Made by a program: the position numbers and the translations under genes | DNA from: Prunella strophiata | Lineage: Eukaryota; Chordata; Aves; Passeriformes; Prunellidae | DNA: 64,000 nucleotides | Reading direction: 5' to 3' | NCBI GenBank assembly: GCA_036583965.1 | Contig: JAZBQD010000001.1 | Coordinates: forward strand, 27,748,597 to 27,812,596 | Notes under the pieces: generated by a model | The model's input: only the letters and a program-made list of their open reading frames with translations | Told to the model about the DNA's origin: nothing | Database searches by the model: none | Shown: positions 43,195 to 57,666 of the stretch, one piece after another | How positions within the stretch are numbered: position 1 is the stretch's first letter | Layout: every line of letters begins with the position of its first letter

Positions 43195-46100
43195 GAGCAA
43201 GCAAATGGGTCAGCTTCTGAAAGTAAAGGTGAGGCTCAGAGAATTTATCTCACGGTCGCCATAAACTGCACTGTGGCTCCAAGTGTGAACAATGGAGGAA
43301 GACCTGGTCCCTCTCATTTGACTGGTAAAATGTGATTAATTTAGTAGAGGTGGGAGTTTCTACATTAATACTCTCAGGAGTTCCAACTCAGTCATCCAGT
43401 AGGTTACATCTTATGGATACAAGCAGTTCCTTTGATTAAATTACACTGATAATCATCAGTCTCCCAGCGAGATGAGTTGTACACTGACACGAAACAGAGA
43501 GCTTTTTAATTTTTCACTACTGGCACCACAAACAGTTCTTTGCAAACTAAATTCACCATCAATTCTGAGCCCTAGAGTGCTCCAGTGATCCACATGAAGC
43601 CACCTCATTGTCTCCTATGAAATTCAGAAAGGTCACAGATCTTCTACATTCAGCCTTAAGAACAAATGCTACCGGGATAACTGGATGAAGGTATGATGAC
43701 TTGTGATCAAAATGATCCAATAGTCCCTGCAGGCTTATTTACTATGAATCTATAAACTCACCCAAGAGTGAGACAGACTGCTCCTAAGTGGAGGTGTCAT
43801 CAAGCAGATCAAAGAAGTCAGCACTTAAAAAGTATAAATGCCAGAGTGCACTGGAGCGATGCTGGACTTGTACTGAAAATTTTATTTTTAGTCTTTAATT
43901 TATTCATTTAAAGTAATAATCCTTATAAGCATAATTATGGAAAAGAAAACAGTTTTGTATCCCTCTCTAAATTTTATTGGAATTGCCTGCAGATTTGTCA
44001 CCAGCAGAGACCATACTTTGTTGGCCCAGCTGTTAAAGAAAATATAGACGGAAGCAAGCATTTTGCTTTATGCTGTATAGTCAACTTTAGTAAAATCAAT
44101 GGGATTACCTAGACTGTGCAATATTAAAGAGCTTTGTAGGTCACTGAAAAATGGGATCAGACATTGCATTTTCCCTGAAAAAGCACAGTAACTACCAGGG
44201 ACTATTATGTGATATGTGTGGGAGTAGGATAATACAGACCAAATTCTTATCCCAGAAAGAACCGTTGGGAAGCCACAGGGAAGCTCACAAAACCAAGCAA
44301 ACATTCAGCTGAAAGGCCAAAAAGCTATAATGACCCTCTAGAACAGGGGGATTGTTTGGAGAAAAGATGCACACACATGTAGGTCCCTTTGGGCCAAGGA
44401 AAAGTAGGTAGGGCACTGTAACAACCTTGAGGCTTCTCTAGGCTGCACAGGAGTTTGAACTGCCCAAAGTCCTCTCCAGGCCCTTCCCACAGACTCCAAA
44501 GCTATGCAAAGAGTTTGGCTCAGCTAAACACAAAACTGGCTCTGATGATTGTATCTTACTGCATTTTCTCCCTTTCTCATCAGCCTCTCTTCCTACAATC
44601 CTACAGAAATACTCAGACTGTGTTTCTTCAGTTGTTGTTGTTCCATTACAAAAATGCTGCATTAAAACTTATTTTCTGGAAATAAAATCCATTGTAGAGC
44701 AAGATGGTCAATACTTGCATTCTTTAGGAGGGATACTGCAGTCATTCAGTATGTAGAACAGGGACTAAATGTCTAGGAAAAAAAAAAAAAACCAAGCTGC
44801 AGGAGGATGCAGATGGTTGATACACAAAGTCAGTTTAAGGTCACAGCTCAATTTAAGGTCAGAGCTGAATTTAAAATAAAGAAGAAAGGAAAACTGCTAC
44901 AAACTAAAAATAAAATAAATAGACTACACTGTTTCAATAAAGCAAGAGCCCATATTTTAACCACCAATATTTCATTGTAATCTAGATCTTCAATCAAAAA
45001 CTAGGCTGGACAGGTAGAAATTGTGACATTGCAACCAAGTCCATGTTTTCATTATGTTTTCCTCCCAGAAATTCATTAGCTTCTGGACTTCCTATGATCC
45101 ATTTTTCATTGTGAACAAACTCCCTTTTTTTTTTTTATTCAGTAGCACATTGAACACAAAGGTGCTTCTCTGCTACTGGTATATCACTGTATATTGCAGC
45201 TCTTATATATAACAAAATAGTTTGTACCATTAGTGTACCATATGTGATCTCCTAGTGAGCAAAAATATTTTGTGATTTTTTTCTAAATATTCAATAAACA
45301 AAATTATCTATATGGATACATTTCTGTATTTACACACTCCTTTATCACACAAGGATCATAAAAAATCTTACATGCAATTCCACTCAAAAGAGCAATCCTA
45401 ATTTCATAACTTTTTATGTCTAATTATATATTGTCATCACCAAAGGGGATGAGATTAAGAAAATCCACAACAATTTCAAAAGAATACACTCAGTTCTGAG
45501 CATCATAAATACTTGCACATATCCTTCCCTTGTCATTTCTCTTTTTAAGCTCATGTGCATCAGCAACAAGTCTTTTTTGTGGACTTTACAGGCTCTTTAT
45601 GCCCTACAAAGTCAGAAGTTCAGTAGTTTCAATAATTTCTGGTTTTCTTAGAAAAAAAAAAAAAAGTAAGCAATTTTTTTTTACCTTCCAAGCAATTTCA
45701 TAACACCATAAGGAAAATGCACAAGCCCTTTTCTCTGAACAAAGAAGGTGCTGGATTGCTTTGCTGCTCTTCAGGCAATTCTCCACTCAGATGATGGAGA
45801 AGAGTATTTCATTTCAGGAATCTGGAATCACAAGGAACAAGCATGGGTGGGTTCTCTGTATCTTCTAGAGTCCTTCCAAAGGTCAGCTGGAATGATCTTC
45901 CAATATCCCTCAGTGAGGACTTTGGTAATTTTTTATACAGCTGAGCTGTAGGACCTAACTGCTTCTTTCTCTTGATATTACAATTTTCACTGCCTCAGGA
46001 GACAGAGAGCTGGAAATAGAGCAGCTCAAGTCAGAAATCATTCACTGGGCTTTGAATCTGTCTCTTGAGCCTCAGCATGTGCAACTAAAGGAGAACCAGC

Positions 46101-47219
46101 CTAAAAAAACCTCTAGCTATTAATGAAAACTATTGGAAGCAAACCCTCAAATACTCAGAGGGCCTTAGAAAGAATTGACACCACAAATTAATCTCAGCAG
46201 TGAAGAAGTTCCTCTGATCTCCATTATAAACTGAAAAAGAACAGCAGGATTTATATAACAATAGGTAATTAAAAAGTGGCACAGAAGATAGTGAATATTT
46301 CACTAATGTAAGTTCTTACAGTGCTGTTTGAATTCTGCAGTCAAATACATGAGTTCTCTGAGCCTGACAGAGATAAAGCACAAATAACTGAATCTAATAC
46401 CTGCTTCTAAGCCTTTTCCCTGAGCAATAAATGTACTAATTGCAGAAAGCAGGATCTAGCTTCCCTTTTGTGCTCTACATGTTGTCACACATGGATGGAA
46501 ATAATTAGCATTTATCAGAAGAGTTTTGGCTCAAAAAAGTTCAGTGAAAGCCTAAGTATTTTGGAGACATATCAATAAACATTTCATTAAGAAAGGCTGG
46601 TTGGGGCTAGGTCTATCTATGCCAGTGAGGCATTCTTATTGCTCTGGCCCTAATACCAAAATCCTGGATGTACCTGAATTAATTCCCATCTAAACCTACA
46701 CTCAGCAGACAGTAGACAGAACAGAGGTGTGTGCATTGTAGCCCATTCCCAATCCAGCTTCATGAGCCTAGCTGAGTATCTCTGCAGCCTCCTAATTGAA
46801 ACACCAAGGTTTCAATTCCAGAGATGATACCCCAGCACAGCTCTGGTTGTGGAAGCATAAAAATGAAGCTGAAATCTTTCTATATAGAAGAAAATGAAAT
46901 GTCAAAACATCAAAAAACTTTTCTGAAACCAAGCTTTTGTTGTGTAGCCAGCCTCTATTGTGACACATGTTATGAAGCAAATTATCTTTTTACTCAATCA
47001 GACAGGAAGAATGAAAAATCTATAGCTAATTTAAAATCTGCCTGTTCCACACAATATCTAAAATATTTTCCAAATGCATAGTGGCAGAACAGTTCTCCTA
47101 AACAAGGGGATTTGCTCATTTGCCCTCCAGATCATCATTGATGCTCCCTTAACCATTGCTTAGTCTCTTAAAAAGTTCATTAATGTTCTTTCAGAAAGTT
47201 TCTTACCAAGGTCCTGAGG

Positions 47220-47237
47220 AAAAAAAAAAAAAAAAAA
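47220..47237 (+). repeat. Poly(A) run, 18 bases
   Basis: An uninterrupted A run in non-coding sequence. Confidence 0.95.
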
Positions 47238-50200
47238 GTATTTGAAAGTAAGTTACATGAAAGGACATGACATCTCCCAGCCTCAACAAAACTAGGGAAC
47301 CTATAAAAAAGTTCTCTTTCTTTTTTGTTTCCATTTCTTTTTTCACATGAATAAACTCTTACAGTTAACTTCTGACAGGCTAGGATTTCTATTATGCTAA
47401 ATATTACAGCCAGAGAAACAAGGAATGGAAAACTGGCCTGTATGATGATAATATGATTATGATGATAATAAATGATTCCCAGGTAGAAGGGGTGGCAATG
47501 GTTTGTAATTATACTGTCCTTTGGTCACACAGGTCCCCAGCTCCTGCCCCACAGAGCAGAGCTCAGGAACATGCACTGAGATTGCTTAGGCTTTACTGCC
47601 TTAATGCAATTCACAGATTTCTAATTCACCACAAGGACTCACTACCTAATTACTAAGGCCTCAGTGCTCCAGGGAGAAAGGGAAGTATTAGCCCTGCTTT
47701 AACCCCTTTGACAAAAACCTGCAAAGAAATCAATCTTTGCACACAGCTGTTCAGACACATCTGTGCCAGTCTGTGCCACAGCCTCTCCTGCAGCCTGAGG
47801 ACTTCCATGGGCAGCAGCACCTGCACAAACACACCAGAGTGCCACAAACAGCAGCAGACTGCACCACAGCACAGGTGGGTGCTGGTCCACTGGGACTGAA
47901 GTGCAAGACTGGCAAAGTACAAGTGAAACTCAAAAGTATGAATGATCTCCTGGACTGAGCTCACAGAAACCTTTTGTCCCAGCAGCACTTCTTAAAATGC
48001 TGCAGAAGTGAAGGATAGTCAATCCAAATCCACTGCACACAGAACTCTTAGTCAGCAAAATCACTCAGCACAGTGATTTGGTCATCCTCCTGAGACTAAT
48101 GGTGCTCATGCCTTGGAGCTAACCTGACCTTCTTCCATGACACTGTTCCACCACCAAACAAGATTAAGAACAGTTTTGAAAACTCTGAGAAACATTAGCA
48201 TGTGGCACCCATAAAGGTGACTCACACAAAGTAGACACCTAGAGCATTGCAGTGTTACCAACAACTTGAATCTTCACATGCAAGCTTCCAGACTAAAGTT
48301 AAATTCTGCCAGGATCACAAACTATCACATCTATTCCTGTTAGTCACTTCTTTGCTTTCCAGAAGCATCTCTTAGTAATGAGGATTGAAATGACATATTT
48401 TCTACCTTCCCCCGTTTCTTAGAAAGGGTAGTTTCTTTCTGGTTCTTAAATTCACAGACTTCAATTCCATCAAGTCTCTGACCATCACAGGGATCTCCAG
48501 ATAAGCTTCTTTGAAATGTGAGTCAAGGGAAAGGCAGGGTATGGTGGTGGTTTTTTCCTCAGCTGAAGTTACTCAGGTTGACAGGCATCTGATGCTTTCC
48601 CATTTAGTATTTTTATTCTGTACTAAAAAGCATAAAAATCTGTGGGTGTATGTATATTTTAGTGCACCAGCACCACACAAAACAGAAAGCAAGAAGTGGT
48701 GCATAAAAATTGCAGTAGGAGAGAGCAGAGACAGACAAACTAGTGAAAAATAAATAGATCTACAGGATCTAGATACTTTATGGATGTATAGAAAAGGACA
48801 CCTGAAGTGAGTGTCACTATAAATGTTGCTGTTTTTAATTAATTAGGAATACCAAGCTAAGCCAGTCTGTGTTGAAAGAAGAGTAACATTAGAAATTCAT
48901 ATTCTTATTGAACAAGTCTTTTTTCACCATCAGGAAATGTTCAGTTTGGGAATATGACCATTAGGTATATACCATTAAAATAACTCTGACCGAATTGCCA
49001 GAACTCCAAACATGGTCCCTGGATGTGCATAAATTCTGTCTCTGGTGAGTACACAGGGACCAGAGTGCTACACACTCTTAGTGACAATTTGTCCTGGACT
49101 TGGTGATATCTGTAGCCTACTCAGGCCTAAAGTTACAAGTGAACTATAAAACACCAAGAAATACAGGAGAAACAGCATGCTCAGATCACATTCAACACGT
49201 ACAAGAACATGTAGAGTAAATCCAGTGCACAATAGATGTGTGTGCTTCTTTTCAGGAAATCTTGGACAGAGCTCTGGTAGCTGTAATTACATGTTTTTAC
49301 CTATAAGAATATATAATGATTTTCATAATAAATCAGACATGTACCTCTAAACTCAATAATGGTATTTGCTAACATGGATTCCCCATCAAAGTACTGCAGA
49401 GTAATCTGAACTGCAGAGCACAATAAATCTCTGATGCCCTGCACACAGCTGGAGCAGCACTGCAGCATGCAGGGAGGTGCAGCCACATCTCTTGGAGTGC
49501 TGTGATGCTTGGCACTGCTCCCTGTGTGGTGATGTGTCCCCATGAAAAGGATGGCACTTGCTGTGCATCTTAATGTGCTGCTGTAGATCAGCCTATTCCC
49601 AACTCTTTCCCCAAAGCAGTTTACTGAAGCACGACCACAGGCTCCAGCTTGCTTCTCCTCTCAGATATGCTCACCCTCTGCTCCAACTCCTCCGCTCTCC
49701 CTTCTGTTCTGTTAGGTTTATTTTCATCACTGTTACAGAAGTTTCGTGCTGAGCAAGTAAAATGATAGTTCCTTTTCTAAAAATCTTTTGATGTTTCCCA
49801 AAATAACTGCATCTACCAGACCTGTGAACCAGACCAAAATACCCTTTCACTAGTATTCAAAGGCAGAAACAATAAACAGTGCTACATAAATCAGATTATC
49901 TTCCCCAGTGCAGAAATTCCTTTTCAATAAATCTTTTTCTGGTATTTTACTGCTCAGATCAACACAGATACACACTGTCCACTATTTTTGTTTTCTCCTG
50001 GGAAGAGGACAGTTTACTTGAAGCCACAACCAAATGAATCGCATTTCCAACTTGTAAAAAATTAAAGCAGCAAATTAAGCCTCAGATGAGAGATACATCA
50101 CACTGCAGAATATTAGATTAACTTAAAGCAATCCATCAACTAAGAAAGGAAGAAAGACTCATCCATTTATTCTAGATAATTTCTTTTGCCGAAAGGAAGG

Positions 50201-53200
50201 TTTTTCATTGGTATCCGCAGAGAAAATAGTTTCTGCCTATCAGTTCTGGGATGTGCCTAGAAGAGGAGGCATAAATACAGCTCAGGTCCCCCAAGTGGAG
50301 GCCCAGCTTTACCTCAGAAGCTGTAAAAGCACAGGGCCTGCCTGAGACGTGAGCACATTGTCCCTCTCAGCAGTACTGACCAGTTAATGCTTCACCAGAG
50401 CTGAGCTTGTTCCTCACCTGAGGAGCAGGGACACTGCTGGCTCCTCTCACTGCCTCTGCCACTGACCCTCTACCGGGTTACCAATGAGATCTCTTTTGAT
50501 TTTTCAGTTTGGTGTCAACTTCTCCAGTGCAAAAATTACTCCCTGTGCATTTGTACAGCACCCAGGACAATCAGCACCTGATGCTGGTAAGAATCTTGAG
50601 CAGTGTCTCTTACAACAGATTTCCAGGATTATGTGCAAACAGAAAGATCATTTTAACTTGTCAGTGCTGTTCTATAAATTTGGATTCCCAAACCATCTTA
50701 TTTTGTCAATCTTTGAAACTAATTAGTTTGCATATAAAAACACAGTTCATTTGGCACAGGATATCCATACCTGGCTGCTTGTCAGTGCTTTGTGCAGTGT
50801 TATGGACCTCTGTTCCCCCATTAGTATTCAATGCAGTAAGATGATGAATGACACTGAAGATGTGTTTATCTGATGTGATTTCTTTCTTGTCTCACCCATT
50901 TACTATATACCTCATTTTGTTTCCTTTGTTGTCTTCAGTCTTTTACCAAGGAAAACTGTTAATTTTTTTTCATGATTACCATTTTCTGCATATCCATGAG
51001 CCTGATCCAGCTTCTTTAAAAAAATTCCTATTGACTTCAGAACACACTGGAACTGGCCTCTGTGGAGGATGAATGTGTCTGGCATGCCTAATGCTGAAGT
51101 ACCACCACCTGCTCATCCTCTCTGGTTCTTGTCTCCTTTGGGGCTTCACACTTCACCAGCTGTGCCAATAAAATGCTAACATTTAACCCCCTGGCTTGCA
51201 TTTCAGAAATATCCCAACCTCTGGCCATGGTGGCAGCATGTGGCAATCCTGCCTAAGCCTCAGCCTGCACTCTGACCTCAATAAACAGCAGTACCTTTGA
51301 TACCCAAAATCCAACAAGAACCAGCTCATCTTGTCAATCTCTGCACCAGCAGGAAGGTCTCATCATTTTGTGACATGAAGCTTAATCCACGATTGATCTT
51401 GGTCCCTTTTAAGCAGTCAAGCATTTGTGCTCTACTTCTCCATCTGTTAAAAACAATTTTTTCTGGATGTGACAATGCAAACATAATGCAATACACACAA
51501 GAATTTTCCCCATTACAGGATGTAAGGTAGCAATCTTTACCTTAGGACTTTTATTTTCCAATTCATATGCAACTTTGCAGGACATGTCATTTCCAATTGG
51601 AAAAAACTAATAATGTCAGAAAGAATTCAGCTCATCCTCCCTCTCCATAAGCCCAGCCAAAGGGACTGGCTTTTTAATTATCGAGTGAGAGAGTCAGTAA
51701 AACATCTCCACCTCCTTTACAGGATCCTCAGGCTCCAAACTCATTATCAGATTGCTTTTTAAGAGTCAGCAAATTAAACTCCCTCCAGCATTGTAATCAC
51801 CACAGTGATTATAATTCCATGGTGCAGTGAAGTTTTAGGACGCTACAGACTTGGAGCCAGTGTTACAACCACAGACTGCAACACACAGCCCCCACCAAGC
51901 AGCACCACACTGGGAAGCTCAATCTGCTTACTGGAACAATCTTTAAATAGTATTAACTGGCAGACAGCATTTCCTCTAGCTCAGGCTGCAGCAACACCAG
52001 GGGGTTGTAATGCATCCCAAATAGAACACAGCACATGCTTCGTAAGCTGTCCTATAACTGGCTCTTATTTATTAGAGATTCAACTCTCCCATAAAGTGGG
52101 CTTAGAAAGGCAACAGGGGGAAAAAAAAACTATGTTATTTTTCAAACATTGCTTCAAAACAATTTTTGAATAAAATTTTATTTGAAAAGCATGTTTTTTT
52201 AATAGCCATTACAAAATAATAACTGAAAATATTTCAGAAAGCATTCTACTGGATCAAAAACAGTAAGACAGAGATGGTACCTTCAGGCTCTAAAGTTTCC
52301 TTTACAGAAAAAAAACCCCACAAAAACAAAACAACAATTCCTCTTTTATATTTTAGCCACAGACTTGAGTGTTAAGGGCTTGGACCATTTCTCAAGTGCT
52401 TAGCACCTGCCAGGTGAGGTCCAGGTATGGATAAAATTTGGGTAGAATTTAGAATTGTTTAAAATCAGCTTCTAGGAACACTTAAATCTGGCAGTAAGTA
52501 GATGCCAATAGTAATCTAGTCTCTCTTGGAACTCTGTCCCTTATTAGATTCAATAATCACTCTTCTGAATGACAGCAAAGAGAAATTCACTAAAAACTGT
52601 TTTGGAGATCTGAAAAGATCTCTCCCAGTGTGATAATTACTATGTTTCCATTTCTGTTAATGACATCTAAGAACTGGAAACAAAAGTAGTGGTGGAGGAT
52701 TAAGTAATTATGAAGTATTAGATGTGTTTGAAGAGCAGGGTCACAGAAAAAGGCAGGAGGAGGAAAGAGTGAGCATGCTGTGGGCTGCTCATCAGCTTGA
52801 AAGCTATAAAATATTCCCCCTTACTCACAGTGTGGCAGCTGTAAAGGACACAGACTCACAGTACAGATCAGCTGTTCTTTATTGTCCCCATTCTGGAGAG
52901 CTACAGCTTTTATGGGTAAGTAAAGCTTCTTGTTAACTATAGATAGATACAATCTCTAGTCTGTGCTTAATTTTCTCTCATCTACAAATTGCAGATGTAT
53001 GTGACAGAAATAGAAAACTAATATAGGCTCATTTGAATATACAAGTGTAGTTCTATGATAAATGCAATACTATAGGTGACCTAAAATTCTTGTGTCTTCT
53101 ATTTCAAACAATGCTTAACACTTAAAGTCACATGAAAATTAAGGCTGATTTAAAGAAAATTAGTAAATTATAAGAATGGCAATGAAAGGGGAACTTAAAG

Positions 53201-55458
53201 CACTGGAAAACTATGAGTTCTTATGAAATTTAGTATTTGAAAGAGAACTGAAATTCATTCCTCTCTATTGACAGTACAACATCCATCAAAGCAAATGTGC
53301 TCACGTGTGCCTCTGCATACATGCTGCACTTTGCCAAGCACTCCTGGGAGGACTGGAGCTGCATTTAGGTGGTCCAGCCTTTGAATATGCTTCTTTATGA
53401 CTCAACCCTCAGCACAGGAAAAGCTGGAGTACAAGTCCTCTGACCTTTCCACATTAAAGGAATGGCTTTCGTACTGGATTTAAAATATACCTTTGAGACT
53501 TTAATTTCCATTAGTCTCCAGATCCTTCCAAGGTATTGGCTAACTGGATCAAAGAGTTCAGCCTTCCACCTTCATTCACATGATGGCAACTCACATCACA
53601 GCTGGACCTTGTGACATCAGCAGAACTAATCTTAGTAATACTCAATATGTTTAAGGGTGAAATAATCTCTCCTTAAGAGCAGTATGACAACTGAGCTACC
53701 ATTTAGAGTAATTACCTTCCTAGTCAATGAAATCATTATTCAAGTAAAGTGAACCATTTCAGTAGTTTTGGGACACTGATAAAAAAGCAGGTCAAAATTC
53801 AGAGACAAGGGCACAAAACAAGTGGACTAAACTTGTATTAGACAGGTACTGCTTCTGGCTAAACTACCTCTATTTTACAGGTAATTTCTGTAAGACTGAC
53901 TTTCCATTGCAATTCAGGTGGAGACAGCTGAACTTGGTGGATTGTTTCTTCTACTCCTACATCATTTATGTGTACTTGTCCTACTTTCTGAATGTTCTGC
54001 TCAGAAGGCTTATCCTTTTGTTATATTTGCTGGTCAAGGCTCAAAGTTTTTATTCCCACTTTTGTTCCTGCTCTTTCCAGCCTGATTTTACTCACACAGC
54101 ACTAGTTTCTGCTGCACAAGTACAAAACTCTGGGCAGGATAATAAGAAACAACAAACAGAAACCCACATGCTTCTAAGTACAGGTTTGTCAAACTTATCT
54201 TTTTTAAAAAAACCAAAACCATTTATTCCTGTAAAACCATATAACAACTCAGAAAATTTTTAGATGTAGTCTGTGTTACCTTCCTTACAACTAAAAATAC
54301 TAAAGCCAGCCTGGAAAATATTACAAATTCCTTGTGAGTGCAGTTTTCAGCATTCCCCAGCACCTTGCCATTTGCTTCAACAGCATTATAAACCCATAAT
54401 ACATCAATACCATAGGGAAATCCCACAGCTGCTGCTTTTAATACAAGTTGCTTTTCCTTCTCAATTTTAAAGCATTGTATCAGATGCACTTAAATAAATC
54501 AGAGTCAACAAACTTATTGCTGTCTTGAACATAATGAAAATTCAGCTACTCTTATTCTTTAGAACTAGAAATAGACTGCACCAAAGCCATCCTGACCTGT
54601 ACAGGCTGCAGGAGGGGAGACAGGGTCCCAAAAGCAGTTTTGAATCAACTCCTCAAAGGCTCTCAGCCTCATTTCTGAGGTGCTTTGTGAAACAAAGCTC
54701 TTGCACATGAGGAAGGATGAGATTGTGTCTGAAAGCTCATACCTGATATATGATGTTCCCATCTTTTCTGTTTCTAAGAACTTGTTTGTATCACAGGGTC
54801 ACCAACAATCTGGAGGAAAAAGAAAAAGAAAAGAAAAAACAATTCCCCCTCTTCCTGCTCTGTTGCAATCCAATGAACTTTTAATATCCATTTGCCTAAA
54901 CTTATCCTTCTGGTGCTTTGGTACCCCTCCATATGCATTAAATGACCTAAATTAAGTAAATAAAATACAGTACTGCTTGGAAAGAGCTAAATTATCTTTT
55001 CACTATTCTAATATCAAAATCAAAATTTCAGGGAGTTGTTTTCTAACGGAGATACAATTTAAATTAAATCTTTACAGAAAAAGTACTTCATTCAGGGCCC
55101 AGTCCAGGGAAGGACAGTGACAGTATATTGTTGTTTATAAACTGGAATGGGGACATTGCTATGGTCCTTTGTAGTTAAGAGTACAAAACTATATCCTGTC
55201 AAGTCTAATAACATTTGGGAATAAAATCAGCTCAGCTTTATTAAAAGACCTATAGAAAGTCCATAAAACCCCAATTCCATATGGGAAACACAAATACCCA
55301 TTAAAAAAAATTATCCCATGTTGCAAATCAGAGAATATCTCAAGACTATTAGAAATATCAGAAGTATTTAGAATCAGCAGTGTTCAATGCAGATGTTGAA
55401 TCTAGCACCCCAAAACTATTTTATCCAAACAATTTTATCATTCTTTTAACTTATTTGT

Positions 55459-55460
<2 letters not shown>

Positions 55461-55496
<36 letters not shown>
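55461..55496 (+). repeat. Poly(A) run, 36 bases
   Basis: The longest homopolymer of the window. The sequence before it has no recognisable coding or retroposon character and I saw no flanking target-site duplication. Confidence 0.95.
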
Positions 55497-55501
<5 letters not shown>

Positions 55502-57642
55502 CAATAGGAAGAAATCTAGCCACAAAGTAATTCAGCCAAGACAAATTCAGCACAGCAAATGAATCTCAGGACTTGCTCAGAGTCCCTCCTTCCCTTTATT
55601 AAATGTTTCTTTTTCTGAAAAGCCCCTCCCACCCACTTAGATAATTTTGATATTAATAAAATGATTTAGATAATTTCTAATGATTGCAAGCATTTCTTCC
55701 AGACAAATAAAATTGAGAGAAATCTGCCAAGAATTTTGAACCAGATAGTTCTAGGTAACATCAGAAAAGCTTGTAAAGCATAAACATGAATTTGTCCAGG
55801 AAAATCTTATTGCAACCATCAATATCCAGGCAACACCAGCCCACTCATGCAGCAGAGCTCAAACCTACTCACACAGCACAGGCAACCAGGTCAACATCAT
55901 TAAGTAAAAACAAACAAGAAATTGCCCAGACAAAAAAAAAAAAAAAATCAGGTTTTTAAAATTGCTATGAAACCTGTGTCCACCTGCATACATTTAAAAT
56001 TTGATCCTTCTTGCTGTGCTGGGAGCAAGCATAAAAGTAACACTTCATAGATATTGAAAAAGGGATGTGCCAGTAAGCAGATTCTGCTGAGCAACTTGGG
56101 TTTGGAGCAGAGCTCTAAATTGTAGGTCATCTCTTACAGCAGCATGTTACTGCTGCATGAAGCACCAACAGAGCTTATAAGGCCATAGCTCTTAAAATGT
56201 GTGTCAGAACAGAGAATGATCTATTTTACAGTACAAAGTCTCTTATACTGCATGAAAATATCCAAACACACACACCCACTAAGCAAGAAAAAGTATTCCT
56301 GGCACGTCCATTATGCAACCAACTTCAATACTGTCTTCCAAGGATCCTCTTCACATCACTCATCATAAAATGGGTCAAATGCACATGTCAGGATCAAAAT
56401 CATAATACTCAGCACTACAAAATTTCATACTGGGCCACAAAATAATTTTACATTTAACAGAACTTCAGCAAATTCCCACTGCTGTCCACTGTATTCTGGA
56501 GATCTCTGAAATTAATGAGGTACCTCACTCCACAGGTCATGCAATACCCCTATCTTCAACAGTGCAGGAACAAAATCCTCCTCTCTCAAAGGCTTTTTCC
56601 AGGTCTTGAGTGGAGTCACACAAGAAATTAGCAAGAACAAGACAGGTACAGGTGGAGGAGAAGTTGCAGACAAAATATACTTTTTTTGGCATTGTACCAG
56701 AGAAGCAAAAGAGAAATTAATGCCCTTTCCAGGCCTACAATAGATCTTTCTACTACAGCTCTTCAAACAACATCAGGTCACACACAGGCAGAACAGGCAA
56801 ATGCTCTGGCCTATGAGTTTACTTGCATGGAAGCCATCATTAATTCAACCCTAGAAGTTCAGGAAGTTTCATCTGGACAGTGGGACCTTTGTGCTGTGCC
56901 TGTTTAGGTGGAGTCAAGGCACCAAAGGCCAATAATTGCATTTGCTTTGTTATTTATCATCTCTCCACATAGGTCTCCTGCCACTGGGCTCCCTGGTGGG
57001 GCCTCCTTGCTGTGCCAGCCGTGTCCAACACCCACCTACACTCCCAACAGATTGTTCAGCAGGGAGAGCTGAGGGCTGGGCTGATGCTTTCATATCAGCA
57101 AAAAGGCTTCTGCTTTTTCACAGCTGTTCTTTTGCCTGGCCAAAAAACCCCTTGTAGGAGTTGTCAGCCAAAGGAAATTAGTGTTTTCTCTGCCATGGAG
57201 TCTAATTGGTTTTTCTCCACTGACAGCTCTTCAAGCTAAATTTAGGGAGCCAGGAAAATTAGGCTGACTGCTATTTGGCTGAGACTATGGCCCACTTCCC
57301 ATACACCCATGATAACCATAGGGAAGGGTTCCTTTAATTCACTGTATGCTGCAAAACTTAAGATGTATATTAACTGCATGATCAAAGGTATCTTTAGAGA
57401 CCAACAGCACTCAACAAATGCAGAAAACTAGATCTCCAGTGAGCAAGACAGAAATTTCATTCATTTCCATAAATGAAGCCAATTTATCCCCAGTTGTCAC
57501 AATTTGTCTGATTGCTTATCTGCTCACACTGCTACAATTTACTCCTCTTTCACAATACATGATGAAATCAACACCTCCTGGAACCACACAACTGTAAAAC
57601 AAGTTTGATTTAAACCATCCAGTTTCCTGACCCCTTGTTTGT

Positions 57643-57666
57643 AAAAAAAAAAAAAAAAAAAAAAAA
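57643..57666 (+). repeat. Poly(A) run, 24 bases
   Basis: An uninterrupted A run in non-coding sequence, with no attached gene copy recognised. Confidence 0.95.

Noticed and set aside
47650..47990. Overlapping Cys-rich open frames on both strands
   Set aside because: Several mutually conflicting frames with no recognised domain and no splice signals that set one apart.
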